Positions 35,532-44,539 of a DNA stretch of 64,000 nucleotides are shown piece after piece. Source of the DNA: Variovorax sp. WS11 (lineage in GTDB: Bacteria > Pseudomonadota > Gammaproteobacteria > Burkholderiales > Burkholderiaceae_C); contig NZ_JAAGOW010000001.1 of assembly GCF_010499245.1 (NCBI RefSeq), forward strand, positions 248,001 to 312,000, written 5' to 3'. Within the stretch, counting starts at the first letter, position 1. The number at the start of each line of letters is the position of its first letter. A program made the position numbers and the translations under genes. The notes beneath the pieces are model-generated. The model was not told where the DNA came from and made no database searches. It was given only the letters and a program-made list of their open reading frames with translations.

Positions 35532-36551
35532 ATGGACTCCCCGGAAAAACTCGAAGACTGGCGCCATCTCGCGCTGCGCGTCGAGGCCGAAGTCGCGAAA
35601 GCGGTGATCGGCCAGGCGCAGACGATCCGCCTCATCAACGTCGCGCTGTTCGCGCGCGGCCACGTGCTGCTCGAGGGCGATGTCGGCGTCGGCAAGACCA
35701 CGGTGCTGCGCGCCTTCTCGCGCGCCATCGGCGGCGATTTCGAGCGCGTCGAGGGCACGGTGGACCTGATGCCCGGCGACCTGGTCTACCACACCTACGT
35801 CGACGCCCAGGGGCGGCCGCGCATCGATCCGGGGCCCCTGCTGCGCCACGGCGAGCGCCTGGTCACCTTCTTCTTCAACGAGATCAACCGGGCCCGGCCG
35901 CAGGTGCAGTCGCTGCTGCTGCGCGCCATGGCCGAGCGCACCGTCTCCGCCTTCGACCGCGAGTACAGCTTTCCGCACATGACGGTCTTTGCCGATCGCA
36001 ACAAGGTCGAGCGCGAGGAGACCTTTGAGCTGGCCTCGGCGGCGCGCGACCGCTTCATGTTCGAGCTGAACATGCCCAAGCCCGCCGACCGCGACATCCG
36101 CCGCGCGCTGGTCTTCGACACCGCCTTCCACGACACCGAAGGCCTGATCGACAAGGTGGCGCCCGAGCTCCTGCCCTGGGACCGGCTGAACGCCATCGGC
36201 GCGCAGGTGCAGCGCAGCGTGCGCGCGAGCGAGACCATCGAGCGCTACGTGCTCGACCTCTGGGAAGCCAGCGAGAAGCCGCAGAAGTTCGGCATCCGGC
36301 TCGATGGCGTGGACATGGACCGCCTGATCCTCGCCGGCGCCAGCCCGCGCGGCATGAGTGCGCTGCTGCGTGCGGCGCGCACGGTCGCCTGGCTCGAGGG
36401 GCGCACCCACGTGGAACCCGCCGACCTGGCGGCCGTGCTGCCCTCGGTGCTGGGGCACCGCATCTTCTTCACGCCGGTCTACGAGCTGCGCCGCGCCGAG
36501 CTGTCGGAGGCGCTGGTGGCGCAGATCATGGACAAGATCGCCGCCCCCTGA
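35532..36551 (+). CDS. mxaR: MoxR-type AAA+ ATPase (MxaR)
   Basis: The 339-residue AAA+ chaperone has Walker A LLEGDVGVGKTTVLRAFS near residue 48, Walker B VTFFFNEINRARPQVQSLLL near 115, and MoxR-specific AERTVSAFDREYSFPHM. MoxR proteins pair with VWA-domain proteins to insert metals or activate partner complexes. Here the partners are the VWA proteins encoded just downstream (MxaS/C/L-like). Cytoplasmic. First of the RSACKL group. Confidence 0.92.
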   Translation: MDSPEKLEDWRHLALRVEAEVAKAVIGQAQTIRLINVALFARGHVLLEGDVGVGKTTVLRAFSRAIGGDFERVEGTVDLMPGDLVYHTYVDAQGRPRIDPGPLLRHGERLVTFFFNEINRARPQVQSLLLRAMAERTVSAFDREYSFPHMTVFADRNKVEREETFELASAARDRFMFELNMPKPADRDIRRALVFDTAFHDTEGLIDKVAPELLPWDRLNAIGAQVQRSVRASETIERYVLDLWEASEKPQKFGIRLDGVDMDRLILAGASPRGMSALLRAARTVAWLEGRTHVEPADLAAVLPSVLGHRIFFTPVYELRRAELSEALVAQIMDKIAAP

Positions 36552-36566
36552 AGCACCGAGGCAGCG

Positions 36567-37439
36567 ATGGAGCGCATCGACGAATTCCACTACCAGCTGC
36601 CGCGCCGCTTCGCCGGCTGGCGCCCGGGCGCGCAGCGCGGCCTGAGCCAGGGCAGCGGACAGGAATTCGCCGCGCACCGGCGACTCTTCGACCATCCCGA
36701 TCCACGCCGCATCGACCTGCGCGCCAGCGTTCGCGAGGGCCGCGGCGACTGGCTGGTGCGCCTGCATCGGCTGCGCGTGGCCATCCCCGTGCACCTGGTG
36801 GTGGATGTCTCGGCCTCGATGCATTTCGGCGCCGAGAGGCGCAAGCTCGACGTGGTGGCCGATCTCGCCGAGGCCTTGGGCTACAGCGCATTCCGCACCG
36901 GCGACGCGGTGGGCCTGCTGGCTTTCGATCACGGGGCGAGGGACGATCTGTTCGTGCCTGCGCGCCACAGCCGCGGCAACGGCAGCCTGATGGCACGGAC
37001 GCTGCGCGACTGCCGTGCGGCCCGCGCCACGGCCACGCAAGGCAGCGCGCTTGCGGGCTTGCGTCGCACGGCGGAGCGGCTGGTCGGCCGCGGCGGCCTG
37101 GTCTTTCTCGCCTCCGATTTCCACTGGCCGGTGGATGCCCTCGGCGAACTGCTCGATCAGCTGGTGCCCGCCTGCGTGGTTCCCCTGGTGGTCTGGGACC
37201 CGGCTGAAACCGAGCCGCCGCAAGGGCGTGCGCTGGTCGCCCTCAGCGATGCCGAGACGGGGGTGCGGCGCAGCCTGTGGATGCGCGAATCGCTGCGCAC
37301 GCGATGGCGCGCAGCCGTCGCGGCACGGCGCGCCGAGCTCAAGACCTTGTTCGATGCGCACGGCATGCCGCCCTTCGACCTGCACGGCCGTTTCGACGCC
37401 GAAGCACTCACCCGCTATTTCCTGGAGAGCGCAGCATGA
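36567..37439 (+). CDS. mxaS: MxaS-like DUF58 protein
   Basis: The 290-residue protein has the DUF58/VWA-like core: QRGLSQGSGQEFAAHRRLFDHPDPRRIDLRAS near 27-55, then a MIDAS-like DVSASM near 80. It lacks a signal peptide, so it should act in the cytoplasm with MxaR. In methanol-oxidation operons MxaS is required for activity of the calcium enzyme. It lies 15 bases after mxaR and overlaps the next start by four bases. Confidence 0.88.
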   Translation: MERIDEFHYQLPRRFAGWRPGAQRGLSQGSGQEFAAHRRLFDHPDPRRIDLRASVREGRGDWLVRLHRLRVAIPVHLVVDVSASMHFGAERRKLDVVADLAEALGYSAFRTGDAVGLLAFDHGARDDLFVPARHSRGNGSLMARTLRDCRAARATATQGSALAGLRRTAERLVGRGGLVFLASDFHWPVDALGELLDQLVPACVVPLVVWDPAETEPPQGRALVALSDAETGVRRSLWMRESLRTRWRAAVAARRAELKTLFDAHGMPPFDLHGRFDAEALTRYFLESAA

Positions 37440-38341
37440 AAGCCGTCCGGGCTGCGCTGCTGGCGGTGGCGCTGGGCGCCAGCAGCGGCCCCGCTCTGAG
37501 TGCCAACCCGGCCACGCCCGCGGATGCCACGGTTGCCGCCACCGTCGAGCAGCCGCGCAGCTTCGGCCATGTGCTGGGCGATGTGCTGACGCAGCGCGTG
37601 CTGCTCGAGCATGCGGGCCGGCCGCTCCAGCCCGCCGCCCTGCCGGCCGCGGCGCGGGTCGATCTCTGGCTGGAGCGCAGGCCGCCGCGGATCGAGACCG
37701 ATGCGCAGGGGCGGCGCTGGCTCGCCGTCGACTACCAGTTCATCAACGCACCGCGTGCGCTGAGCGCCATTGCGCTGCCGGCCATGACGGTCGCCACGAC
37801 CACGGGCCCGACGCTCGCACTGAGCGCATGGCCGGTGAGCGTCGCGCCGCTGACGCCGCCGGACACATTCGGCCAGGGCGAACTGCAGGCGCTGCGCCCG
37901 GACCGGCCGGTCGCCGCGCTGGCGACCGGCGCCATCGAGCGGCAACTGAGGCTCTCGCTCGCCGCCCTGCTGGCCGTGCTGCTGGCCTGGCTTGCCTGGT
38001 GGGCGTGGCGCAACGCGCTGGAAGCGCGGCGCCTTCCCTTCGCGCAGGCCTGGCGCGAACTCCGGCGCATCGACGACCCCGCCAGCGCGCAGGCCTGGCG
38101 CGTCGTGCATCGCGCGCTGAACACCACGGCCGGCCACGTGGTCCACGGCGCCAGCCTGCCGCGGCTGCTGGCCGAGGCGCCCCATCTGCGCCCGCTCCAG
38201 GCGCGCCTCGAAGATTTCTACCGCGAATCCACGCAGCGCTTCTTCGCCGGCGACGCCGCGGCAGCACCGGGCGATCCTGCCTACCCGCTCGGAGCGCTGT
38301 GCCGAGCCTTGCGCGACGCGGAGAAGCGCCACCGGCGCTGA
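37436..38341 (+). CDS. mxaA: MxaA-like protein (methanol dehydrogenase maturation)
   Basis: The 301-residue protein has a signal peptide (MKAVRAALLAVALGASSGPALSA), a periplasmic domain, and one transmembrane helix at about 175-197 (SLAALLAVLLAWLAWWAWRNAL), followed by a cytoplasmic tail with helical repeats. This topology is that of MxaA, needed for calcium insertion into MxaF in other methylotrophs. It is ATGA-coupled to mxaS. Its sequence is divergent, and order (R-S-A-C-K-L) is the main support for the name. Confidence 0.8.
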   Translation: MKAVRAALLAVALGASSGPALSANPATPADATVAATVEQPRSFGHVLGDVLTQRVLLEHAGRPLQPAALPAAARVDLWLERRPPRIETDAQGRRWLAVDYQFINAPRALSAIALPAMTVATTTGPTLALSAWPVSVAPLTPPDTFGQGELQALRPDRPVAALATGAIERQLRLSLAALLAVLLAWLAWWAWRNALEARRLPFAQAWRELRRIDDPASAQAWRVVHRALNTTAGHVVHGASLPRLLAEAPHLRPLQARLEDFYRESTQRFFAGDAAAAPGDPAYPLGALCRALRDAEKRHRR

Positions 38342-38349
38342 AGCGAACC

Positions 38350-39351
38350 ATGCGCCTCGACTTCGCCCAGCCCTGGATGCTCCTGCTGCTGCCCCTCGCG
38401 CTGCTGCCGCTGCTGCGCAGGCGCAGCGATACGCTGGACTTTCCGTCGCTGGCCTGGTTGCCGCCCGACCGCATCGGCCGCGTCGCGGGCTTCCTCTGGC
38501 GCGGCTTCGCGGTCGCGGCCATGGCCTTGATCGTGCTCGGCCTCGCCGGCCCCGGGCAGTCGGGCGCGCAGGTGCAGCGCACCGGGCGAGGCGCCGAGAT
38601 CCTCATCCTGATGGACCGCAGCAGCAGCATGGATGCCACGGTTCACACCAACGGCCTGCCCATGGCGGGCCGCATGTCTCAGGAGCCCAAGGCCAAGGTC
38701 GTGCGCGACCTGCTGAGCGACTTCGTCGCCAGGCGCCCCGACAACCGCTTCGCCTTCATGACCTTCAGCACGGTTCCGATCGCCGTCGTGCCCTTCACGC
38801 AGAAGACCGACACGGTGCAGGCCGCGCTCGCCGCCAGCGCCATCGGCCGCGGCCTGCCGGAAACCCGCATGGGTGTCGCGCTGCTGGCCGCCATCGAGGA
38901 ATTCGAGCACCGCAGCTACTCGGGAAGCCGCGTGATCCTGATCGTCTCGGACGGCGGCGCGCAGCTCGACGAGGCGACGCGCCGAAGCGTCCACGCCGGA
39001 CTGGCGCGCGAGAAGATCGGCCTGTACTGGATCTACGTGCGCAGCGGCCCGAACTCACCCAACCTCAACACCGAGACGGCGACGGCCTACGGCCTCGGCG
39101 AGGAACTGGCGCTGCACCAGTTCTTCAAGACGCTGAGCACGCCCTACCGGCTCTACCAGGTGGACGACTCCAACGCGATGGCCGCCGCGATGGCCGAGAT
39201 CGACCGCCAGCAGAACTTCCCGCTGATCCTGCACGAGCGGGTGCCGCGGCGCGACCACGGCGGCGCCTTCTACCTGGCCGCGATGCTGTGCTGCGTGGGC
39301 CTGCTCGCCTGCCGCGCGCTGCAGCTCCAAAGCTGGCGGACAAGTCCATGA
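38350..39351 (+). CDS. mxaC: MxaC-like membrane VWA protein
   Basis: The 333-residue protein has N-terminal hydrophobic segments (QPWMLLLLPLALLPLL and GFAVAAMALIVLGLAG), then a VWA domain with a MIDAS motif LILMDRSSSMD near 85 and ILIVSDGGAQLDEATR near 200. A last transmembrane helix lies near 302-320 (GAFYLAAMLCCVGLLACRAL). It is the BatA-like partner of MxaR in metal insertion. It begins eight bases after mxaA and overlaps mxaK by four bases. Confidence 0.87.
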   Translation: MRLDFAQPWMLLLLPLALLPLLRRRSDTLDFPSLAWLPPDRIGRVAGFLWRGFAVAAMALIVLGLAGPGQSGAQVQRTGRGAEILILMDRSSSMDATVHTNGLPMAGRMSQEPKAKVVRDLLSDFVARRPDNRFAFMTFSTVPIAVVPFTQKTDTVQAALAASAIGRGLPETRMGVALLAAIEEFEHRSYSGSRVILIVSDGGAQLDEATRRSVHAGLAREKIGLYWIYVRSGPNSPNLNTETATAYGLGEELALHQFFKTLSTPYRLYQVDDSNAMAAAMAEIDRQQNFPLILHERVPRRDHGGAFYLAAMLCCVGLLACRALQLQSWRTSP

Positions 39352-39899
39352 AGCGGCGCACCGTTCACCTGGTCTTTGGCGTCCTCAGCCTGTGCTGCGC
39401 GGGCGCGGCCGTGGAACGCGGCTTGCGCCTGCGCCAGACGACCGGCCTCAATGCCGAGATCGCCCGCATCGCCGCCGCGCCGGTGGGCAACGAGACCACG
39501 GCTCTGCCGCCGCGCTCCGCGCGGGAACTGCAACTGGCGCAGGCGCTGGCCCTGTCGCAAGCGGGCCATCACGAGGCCGCACTCAAGGGCTATGCGGCCC
39601 TCCTCCAGAGCGGCGAGCGCGACCCGGTCGCGCAGCAGGCACTGTTCAACCTGGCCAACATGTACCTGCGCCAAGGCATGGCGCAGCAGGCCGGCGCCGC
39701 GCCGCTGTTCGAACTGGGCAAGCAGCGCTTGCGCGACCTGCTGCGCACCGCGCCGCAGGACTGGGATGCGCGCTACAACCTGGAGCGCGCCCTGCGCCTG
39801 GCGCCGGAAGAGCAGGAAGCGTTTTCCGCCGAGCAACAGCAGTCGGTCGAGCAGCGCCGGGTCCGCGTGCCCGGCTTCGTCGCCGGGGACTTGCCGTGA
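39348..39899 (+). CDS. mxaK: MxaK-like membrane-anchored protein
   Basis: The 183-residue protein has an N-terminal transmembrane anchor (VHLVFGVLSLCCAGAAV) and a periplasmic helical domain with TPR-like repeats (AQALALSQAGHHEAALKGYAALLQSG near 65-90, then ALFNLANMYLRQGMAQQ). This matches MxaK in the RSACKL series. Start at 39348 overlaps the mxaC stop, and its own stop overlaps the GTG of mxaL. Confidence 0.82.
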   Translation: MKRRTVHLVFGVLSLCCAGAAVERGLRLRQTTGLNAEIARIAAAPVGNETTALPPRSARELQLAQALALSQAGHHEAALKGYAALLQSGERDPVAQQALFNLANMYLRQGMAQQAGAAPLFELGKQRLRDLLRTAPQDWDARYNLERALRLAPEEQEAFSAEQQQSVEQRRVRVPGFVAGDLP

Positions 39900-40837
39900 G
39901 CGCTGCGGCGCCGCGGCCCCGGCGCTCCGCCTGGCTGCGCGCAGGCGGCAACGGGCGGCTGGCGCTGGCCCTGCTGCTGCTCGCGCTGGCGGTCTGGCCG
40001 CCGCATGTGCAGCTGCAGCGCCCAGTGTTCGACTGGCAGGTCAGCTTCGACATCACGCAGAGCATGAATGTCGAGGACGTCGAGCTCGATGGCGCGGCGA
40101 CCAGCCGGCTCGCGCTGGCGCGCGCCGCGATGCGCGATGTCCTCACGGCCTTGCCTTGCGGCTCCAAGGTGGGCTGGAGCGTCTTCGCGGACTATCGCTC
40201 GCTGGTGATCCTCGCGCCGATCGAGGTCTGCAGCCACTACGAAGAGCTGCTCGCCTCGCTCGAACGCATCGACGCCCGCATGCGCTGGGCCAACGCCAGC
40301 AACGTCGGCAAGGGCGTGACCTGGGCCGTGCGCGGCGCCCGCAGCATCGGCGCGCGCACCGGCTTCGTCTTCATCAGCGACGGGCAGGAGGCGCCGCCGC
40401 TGCGGGCCAACGAGTCACCGCCGATGAGCGACATCATGCCCGGCGAGGTGCAGGGCTGGCTGATCGGCGTCGGCGGCGATGTGCCGGTGCCCATTCCAAA
40501 GACCGCCAGCGACGGCCGGAGCGCCGGCTACTGGCAGCCGGAGGACGTGGTGCAGGGATCGGCCATCGGCGGCATGGACAACCACGAGCATCTTTCGCAG
40601 CTGCGCCAGGACCATCTGCAGTCTCTCGCCAAGCTCGTCGGTGTGAACTACCGCCGCCTGAACACGCCGGACGCGCTGAAGACGGCCATGCTGGATCGCC
40701 GCTTCGCGCGCAGCCAGGCAACGGATGCGGAACTGCGCTGGATTCCGGCAGTGCTGGCCCTGCTTCTGCTGGCCTGGCGCTTCGCGCCGGACATCAAAGC
40801 GGGCCGCGTGCCCAAGGCCCCCAGATCGCGAATGTGA
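39896..40837 (+). CDS. mxaL: MxaL-like membrane VWA protein
   Basis: The GTG start at 39896 overlaps the mxaK stop (GTGA). The 313-residue protein has a transmembrane segment (LALALLLLALAVWPP, about 25-40), a VWA domain with MIDAS-like SFDITQSMNVED near 50 and FVFISDGQEAPP near 158, and a C-terminal membrane helix (WIPAVLALLLLAWRFAPD). It completes the RSACKL-type set. The last 44 bases overlap the convergent PhoX-like gene. Confidence 0.85.
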   Translation: MSAAAPRPRRSAWLRAGGNGRLALALLLLALAVWPPHVQLQRPVFDWQVSFDITQSMNVEDVELDGAATSRLALARAAMRDVLTALPCGSKVGWSVFADYRSLVILAPIEVCSHYEELLASLERIDARMRWANASNVGKGVTWAVRGARSIGARTGFVFISDGQEAPPLRANESPPMSDIMPGEVQGWLIGVGGDVPVPIPKTASDGRSAGYWQPEDVVQGSAIGGMDNHEHLSQLRQDHLQSLAKLVGVNYRRLNTPDALKTAMLDRRFARSQATDAELRWIPAVLALLLLAWRFAPDIKAGRVPKAPRSRM

Positions 40838-42293
40838 TGCCGGGCTGTTGCACGTTCACAAACAGCACCTTGCCCGCCGGATCGAAGCAGGCACCGCAGA
40901 ACTCGCTGCTGCGGTAGTCGCCCGGCGCGACCATCTTGCCGGCCGAAGCGATTTGCTCGGCGCCGAGCTTCACGTTGTGGCGCGCGAACACGAAGCTCGC
41001 GCCGTCGGAGGTCAAGCCGACCAGGCGCTCGATGCGACCCTGGCCTTGGTCGTCGACGCCGCCGCCGTCCTCGCAGAGCAGCACGCCGCCGCGTGGGCTG
41101 ATCGTGATGTTGTCGGGGTTGTTGGCGGCCACCGCGTCGAGCGACACGAAGACCGCTTTGAGCATGCCCGTGGCCAGGTCGTACTCCCACACCGCGCCTT
41201 CGCCGTTGCCGCCCACGCCCGCGGCGTTCACTCCCGTGGCGGTGTCGACGATGAACAGCTTCCCGTCGCGATACCAGATGCCTTCGCCGCGCGCCATGCG
41301 CAAGCCGCCTTGTGCCCAGCCCTGCGCGAATGGGCCGGCCACCGGCGTGGCGCCCACGAAGCCGGGCAGCGCAATCGACGCCGGGTTCGCATCGGGATCG
41401 GCGATGTCCACCCATTCGAGGCTGTACGTGTCGCCGGTCGAAGCGACATTGAGGTCGACGTTGGCCTTGCCGACCACCTTGGCCATCTGCAGCTTGCCGC
41501 CGGCTTCGTAGCTGCCCGGGCGGCCGCTCGCATCGTTGGGGATGAAACGATAGAAGCCCGACTTGTTGCGGTTGTCCTCGGTGAGGTAGGCGAAGCGCGT
41601 CTTCGGGTCGACGGCGACGGCTTCGTGGCTGAACCGGCCCATCGCGACGATCGGCTTGCCCGTCGTCTCGGCCGCGTTGGCGCGCACCTCGAACACGTAG
41701 CCGTGCTTCTTGCCGCCTTGCGGCTCGAGATTGCTGCCGGTCTCTTCGCAGGTGAGCCAGGTGCCCCAGGGCGTGGGGCCGCCGGCGCAGTTGGTGAGGG
41801 TGCCGCCCAGGCTCGCCTCCATGCCGAGCCACTGGCGGCCCTTGAAGCGCAGGTTGGTGGTTCCGCCGCCGGAAAACTGGCCGTTCACGCTGCTCGAGGC
41901 GGTGTCGTACATGGCCGGCGCCTGGATCCGCTTCGTCGATTGGCCCCGCTCGTGATTGCGCACCAGCACCACGTCGACGCTGTTGCCGCGACCGTAGGAG
42001 GCGATCACCGCCATGCCGTCGTGGTTGCTCGGGCAGGGTTGGCCGTCGTTCATCGGATCACCGCTCCAGCCGTAGGAACGGTAGGCGAAGCCTTCAGGCA
42101 GCTGCAGCAGCGGCAGGCCCGTGGCTTCGTCGAGCGCCGGCGCGACTGGGCCGTACGGGCTGGCGACAAGGCCGGTGCTGCCAGTGGCGGCGTTGGCATT
42201 TCGAGCCTGCAGCGCCTGCATGGTGCCGATGAACGAGAGGGCGGCGATCGAGGTCGAGCCGCGCAGAAAGCCGCGGCGGGAATCTAGGGACAT
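40794..42293 (-). CDS. PhoX-family (DUF839) Tat-exported phosphatase-like protein
   Basis: The 499-residue protein starts MSLDSRRGFLRGSTS, a twin-Arg (Tat) signal, with cleavage expected after about residue 36. Downstream are PhoX/DUF839 features: GDPMNDGQPCPSNHDGMAV near 80, VVLVRNHERG near 110, GWLTCEETGS-type TWLTCEETGSN near 180, FSHEAVAVDP near 223 and GVLLCEDGGG near 407. PhoX enzymes bind calcium and iron and hydrolyse phosphate esters; phosphatase activity here is inferred. ATG at 42293 has GGAG upstream. It is convergent with mxaL and lies beside pqqE, an odd place for a phosphate gene. Confidence 0.85.
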   Translation of the reverse strand: MSLDSRRGFLRGSTSIAALSFIGTMQALQARNANAATGSTGLVASPYGPVAPALDEATGLPLLQLPEGFAYRSYGWSGDPMNDGQPCPSNHDGMAVIASYGRGNSVDVVLVRNHERGQSTKRIQAPAMYDTASSSVNGQFSGGGTTNLRFKGRQWLGMEASLGGTLTNCAGGPTPWGTWLTCEETGSNLEPQGGKKHGYVFEVRANAAETTGKPIVAMGRFSHEAVAVDPKTRFAYLTEDNRNKSGFYRFIPNDASGRPGSYEAGGKLQMAKVVGKANVDLNVASTGDTYSLEWVDIADPDANPASIALPGFVGATPVAGPFAQGWAQGGLRMARGEGIWYRDGKLFIVDTATGVNAAGVGGNGEGAVWEYDLATGMLKAVFVSLDAVAANNPDNITISPRGGVLLCEDGGGVDDQGQGRIERLVGLTSDGASFVFARHNVKLGAEQIASAGKMVAPGDYRSSEFCGACFDPAGKVLFVNVQQPGITFAIWGPWARGPL

Positions 42294-42350
42294 GAGAGCT
42301 CCTGGGGACGTGGGGTGTCCCCATTGGAGAGTGTCGCAGTGTCAGCGCGG

Positions 42351-43478
42351 TTACAGCGCAAGGCGGCGCGAATTGGCGGGATCGCGAAACACCAGGGGAT
42401 GTTCGATTGGGTCACCGGGCTCGCGTGCAGCCGCGCGCTGCACTGCCTCCACCACCCGCTGGTGGTCGGGACTCTTGGCGCACACCGGATCGGCCGCGGC
42501 CGCGTCCTGCGCCAGCAGGTAGGCCTGGCAGCGGCAGCCGCCCAGGTCCTGCTCGCGCTGGTCGCAGCTCGCGCAGGGCTCCTTCATCCAGCCGGTGCCG
42601 CGGTAGCGGTTGAAGCCTTCGGAATCGAACCAGATCTCGCGCAGGCTGTGCGCCTTCACGTTCGGAAATTCCAGGCCCGGCAGCATCTTGGCCGTGTGGC
42701 ATGGCAGCGCCGTGCCGTCCGGCGCCACGGTGAGGAACATGCTGCCCCAGCCATTGACGCATTTCTTGGCCCGGCCCTCGTGGTAGTCCGGCGCGACGAA
42801 GAAGATGCGCATGCGCTCGCCCAGCCGGGCACGCCAGGCATCCGTCACTTCTTCGGCATGGCGCAATTGTTCATGCGTAGGCAGCAGATGGTCGCGGTTC
42901 ACGAAGGCCCACGAGTAGTACTGCGTGTTCGCGAGTTCGAGGTACTCGGCGCCCATCTCGTGCGCCATCGCGATGATGCGGTCGATGTGATCGATGTTCA
43001 GCCGGTGGATGACCACGTTCATCACCATCGGCCAGCCCTGGTCCTTGATGATCTTCGCCACCCGGTTCTTCAGCTCGAAGGTCTTCGTGTGCGAGAGGAA
43101 GTCGTTCATCTCCCGCGTGGAATCCTGGAACGACAGCTGCACATGGTCCAGCCCCGCGGCCTTCAGGGCGGCGGCGCGCTCCGCGTTCAGGCCCACGCCG
43201 GAGGTCAGCAGGTTGGTGTAGTAGCCCAGCCTCCGGGCCTCGGCGACGATGATCTCCAGGTCGTCGCGCAAGAGCGGCTCGCCGCCCGAGAGGCCGCATT
43301 GCACCGCGCCGAGCGCCCGGCCCTCGCGCAGCACCCGCAGCCAGTCCTCGGTGTCCAGCTCGCTGTCCTGCTGCGCGAAATCGACCGGGTTGAAGCAGAA
43401 CACGCAATGCAGCGGGCAACGGTAGGTCAGCTCGGCCAGCAGCCAGAGCGGGGGGCCGGGCCGTGGTGCCTGCGTCAT
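42351..43478 (-). CDS. pqqE: PqqE, radical SAM peptide cyclase of PQQ biosynthesis
   Basis: The 375-residue enzyme links Glu and Tyr of PqqA by a carbon-carbon bond. The radical SAM cluster motif CPLHCVFC is near residue 21, and the C-terminal SPASM/twitch domain has CVNGWGSMFLTVAPDGTALPCHTA near 245 and CASCDQREQDLGGCRCQ near 307 for auxiliary iron-sulfur clusters. The family start MTQAPRPGPPLWLLAELTYRC fits. It overlaps pqqD by four bases and ends the pqqABCDE operon. Confidence 0.96.
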   Translation of the reverse strand: MTQAPRPGPPLWLLAELTYRCPLHCVFCFNPVDFAQQDSELDTEDWLRVLREGRALGAVQCGLSGGEPLLRDDLEIIVAEARRLGYYTNLLTSGVGLNAERAAALKAAGLDHVQLSFQDSTREMNDFLSHTKTFELKNRVAKIIKDQGWPMVMNVVIHRLNIDHIDRIIAMAHEMGAEYLELANTQYYSWAFVNRDHLLPTHEQLRHAEEVTDAWRARLGERMRIFFVAPDYHEGRAKKCVNGWGSMFLTVAPDGTALPCHTAKMLPGLEFPNVKAHSLREIWFDSEGFNRYRGTGWMKEPCASCDQREQDLGGCRCQAYLLAQDAAAADPVCAKSPDHQRVVEAVQRAAAREPGDPIEHPLVFRDPANSRRLAL

Positions 43479-43765
43479 GCGTCCCAGCGCAGCCAGTTCT
43501 GCTGGCCCGCCATCTCGACGAAGCCGCGCACCTCGGGCTCGAGCCCGGTGGTGTCGAAGGCCTGTTCCAGATCGGCCACGATCGCGGCCATGCTGCTCTC
43601 GCCGTCGCAGCGCTTCATGATCTCGCCCGCGCTGCCGTTGAGCTGGACCATGCCCTCGGGGTAGAGCAGCACGTGGCGCTCCTGCGCGGGCTCCCATTGC
43701 AGGCGGAAGCCGGGGCCGATGCGGGGCTTGCTCTCGGAGCTCAGCACGGTCTTGCTCGCGTTCAT
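43475..43765 (-). CDS. pqqD: PqqD, PqqA-binding peptide chaperone
   Basis: The 96-residue protein presents PqqA to PqqE. PqqD signatures are RIGPGFRLQWEPAQERHVLLYPEGMVQLNGSAGEIMKRCDG (about 15-55) followed by helical IVADLEQAF. Its start shares bases with the pqqC stop (TGATG) and its stop overlaps pqqE. Standard family length. Confidence 0.95.
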   Translation of the reverse strand: MNASKTVLSSESKPRIGPGFRLQWEPAQERHVLLYPEGMVQLNGSAGEIMKRCDGESSMAAIVADLEQAFDTTGLEPEVRGFVEMAGQQNWLRWDA

Positions 43766-44526
43766 CAGGCAGTCACCCCGTAGCGCGTCGCCATGGCGTC
43801 GTTCATCGCCCACAGGATGTCGAGCTTGAACTGCAGGACCTCCAGCGCCCGCTCCTGCAGCGCGCGCGTGTCGAAGTGGTCGAGCGTGATGGCCAGGCCC
43901 TGCTCCACGTCGCGCCGCGCCTGGCTCACGCGGTTGCGGAAGTAGTCCAGGCCTGCCGGCTCGATCCACGCATAGTGCGCCGGCCAGGTGGCCAGGCGCT
44001 GCTTGTGGATCTCGGGCGCGAAGAGCTCGGTGAGCGACGAGCACACCGCCTCCTGCCACGGCGCGCGACGCGCGAAGTTCACGTAGGCGTCGACTGCAAA
44101 GCGCACGGCGGGCACCACGTGGCGCAGGTCGCGCACTTCCTCGCGTGTCAGGCCCACGGCCTCGGCCAGGCGCAACCAGGCCTCGATGCCGCCCTCGTCC
44201 TTGATCCCTCCGAGCTCGAAGCCGTCGTGGTCGAGGATGCGCTGCACCCAGCCGCGGCGCACCTGCTGGTCGGGGCAGTTCGAGAGCACCGCCGCGTCCT
44301 TGATCGGGATCGCGATCTGGTAGTAGAAGCGGTTCGCCACCCAGCCGCGGACCTGCTCGGGCGTGGCCCGGCCGCTGTTGAGCATGACGTTGAAGGGGTG
44401 GTGGATGTGGTAGCTGCGCCCGCGCTCGCGCAGCAGGCGCTCGAACGCTTCGCGGCTCCATGCCGGCGCGTTCTTCTCGCTGTCGCTGGCCGGGCGATGC
44501 GGGTCCTGGATCCTGTCGGCGTGCAT
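43765..44526 (-). CDS. pqqC: PqqC, pyrroloquinoline-quinone synthase
   Basis: The 253-residue cofactor-less oxidase performs the last ring closure and eight-electron oxidation forming PQQ. Family features include [41 protein letters not shown] (about 38-80), [28 protein letters not shown] near 95 and [21 protein letters not shown] near 150. All are typical and in order. It follows pqqB by 13 bases. Confidence 0.96.
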   Translation of the reverse strand: MHADRIQDPHRPASDSEKNAPAWSREAFERLLRERGRSYHIHHPFNVMLNSGRATPEQVRGWVANRFYYQIAIPIKDAAVLSNCPDQQVRRGWVQRILDHDGFELGGIKDEGGIEAWLRLAEAVGLTREEVRDLRHVVPAVRFAVDAYVNFARRAPWQEAVCSSLTELFAPEIHKQRLATWPAHYAWIEPAGLDYFRNRVSQARRDVEQGLAITLDHFDTRALQERALEVLQFKLDILWAMNDAMATRYGVTA

Positions 44527-44539
44527 GGCGTGTGGGCTC

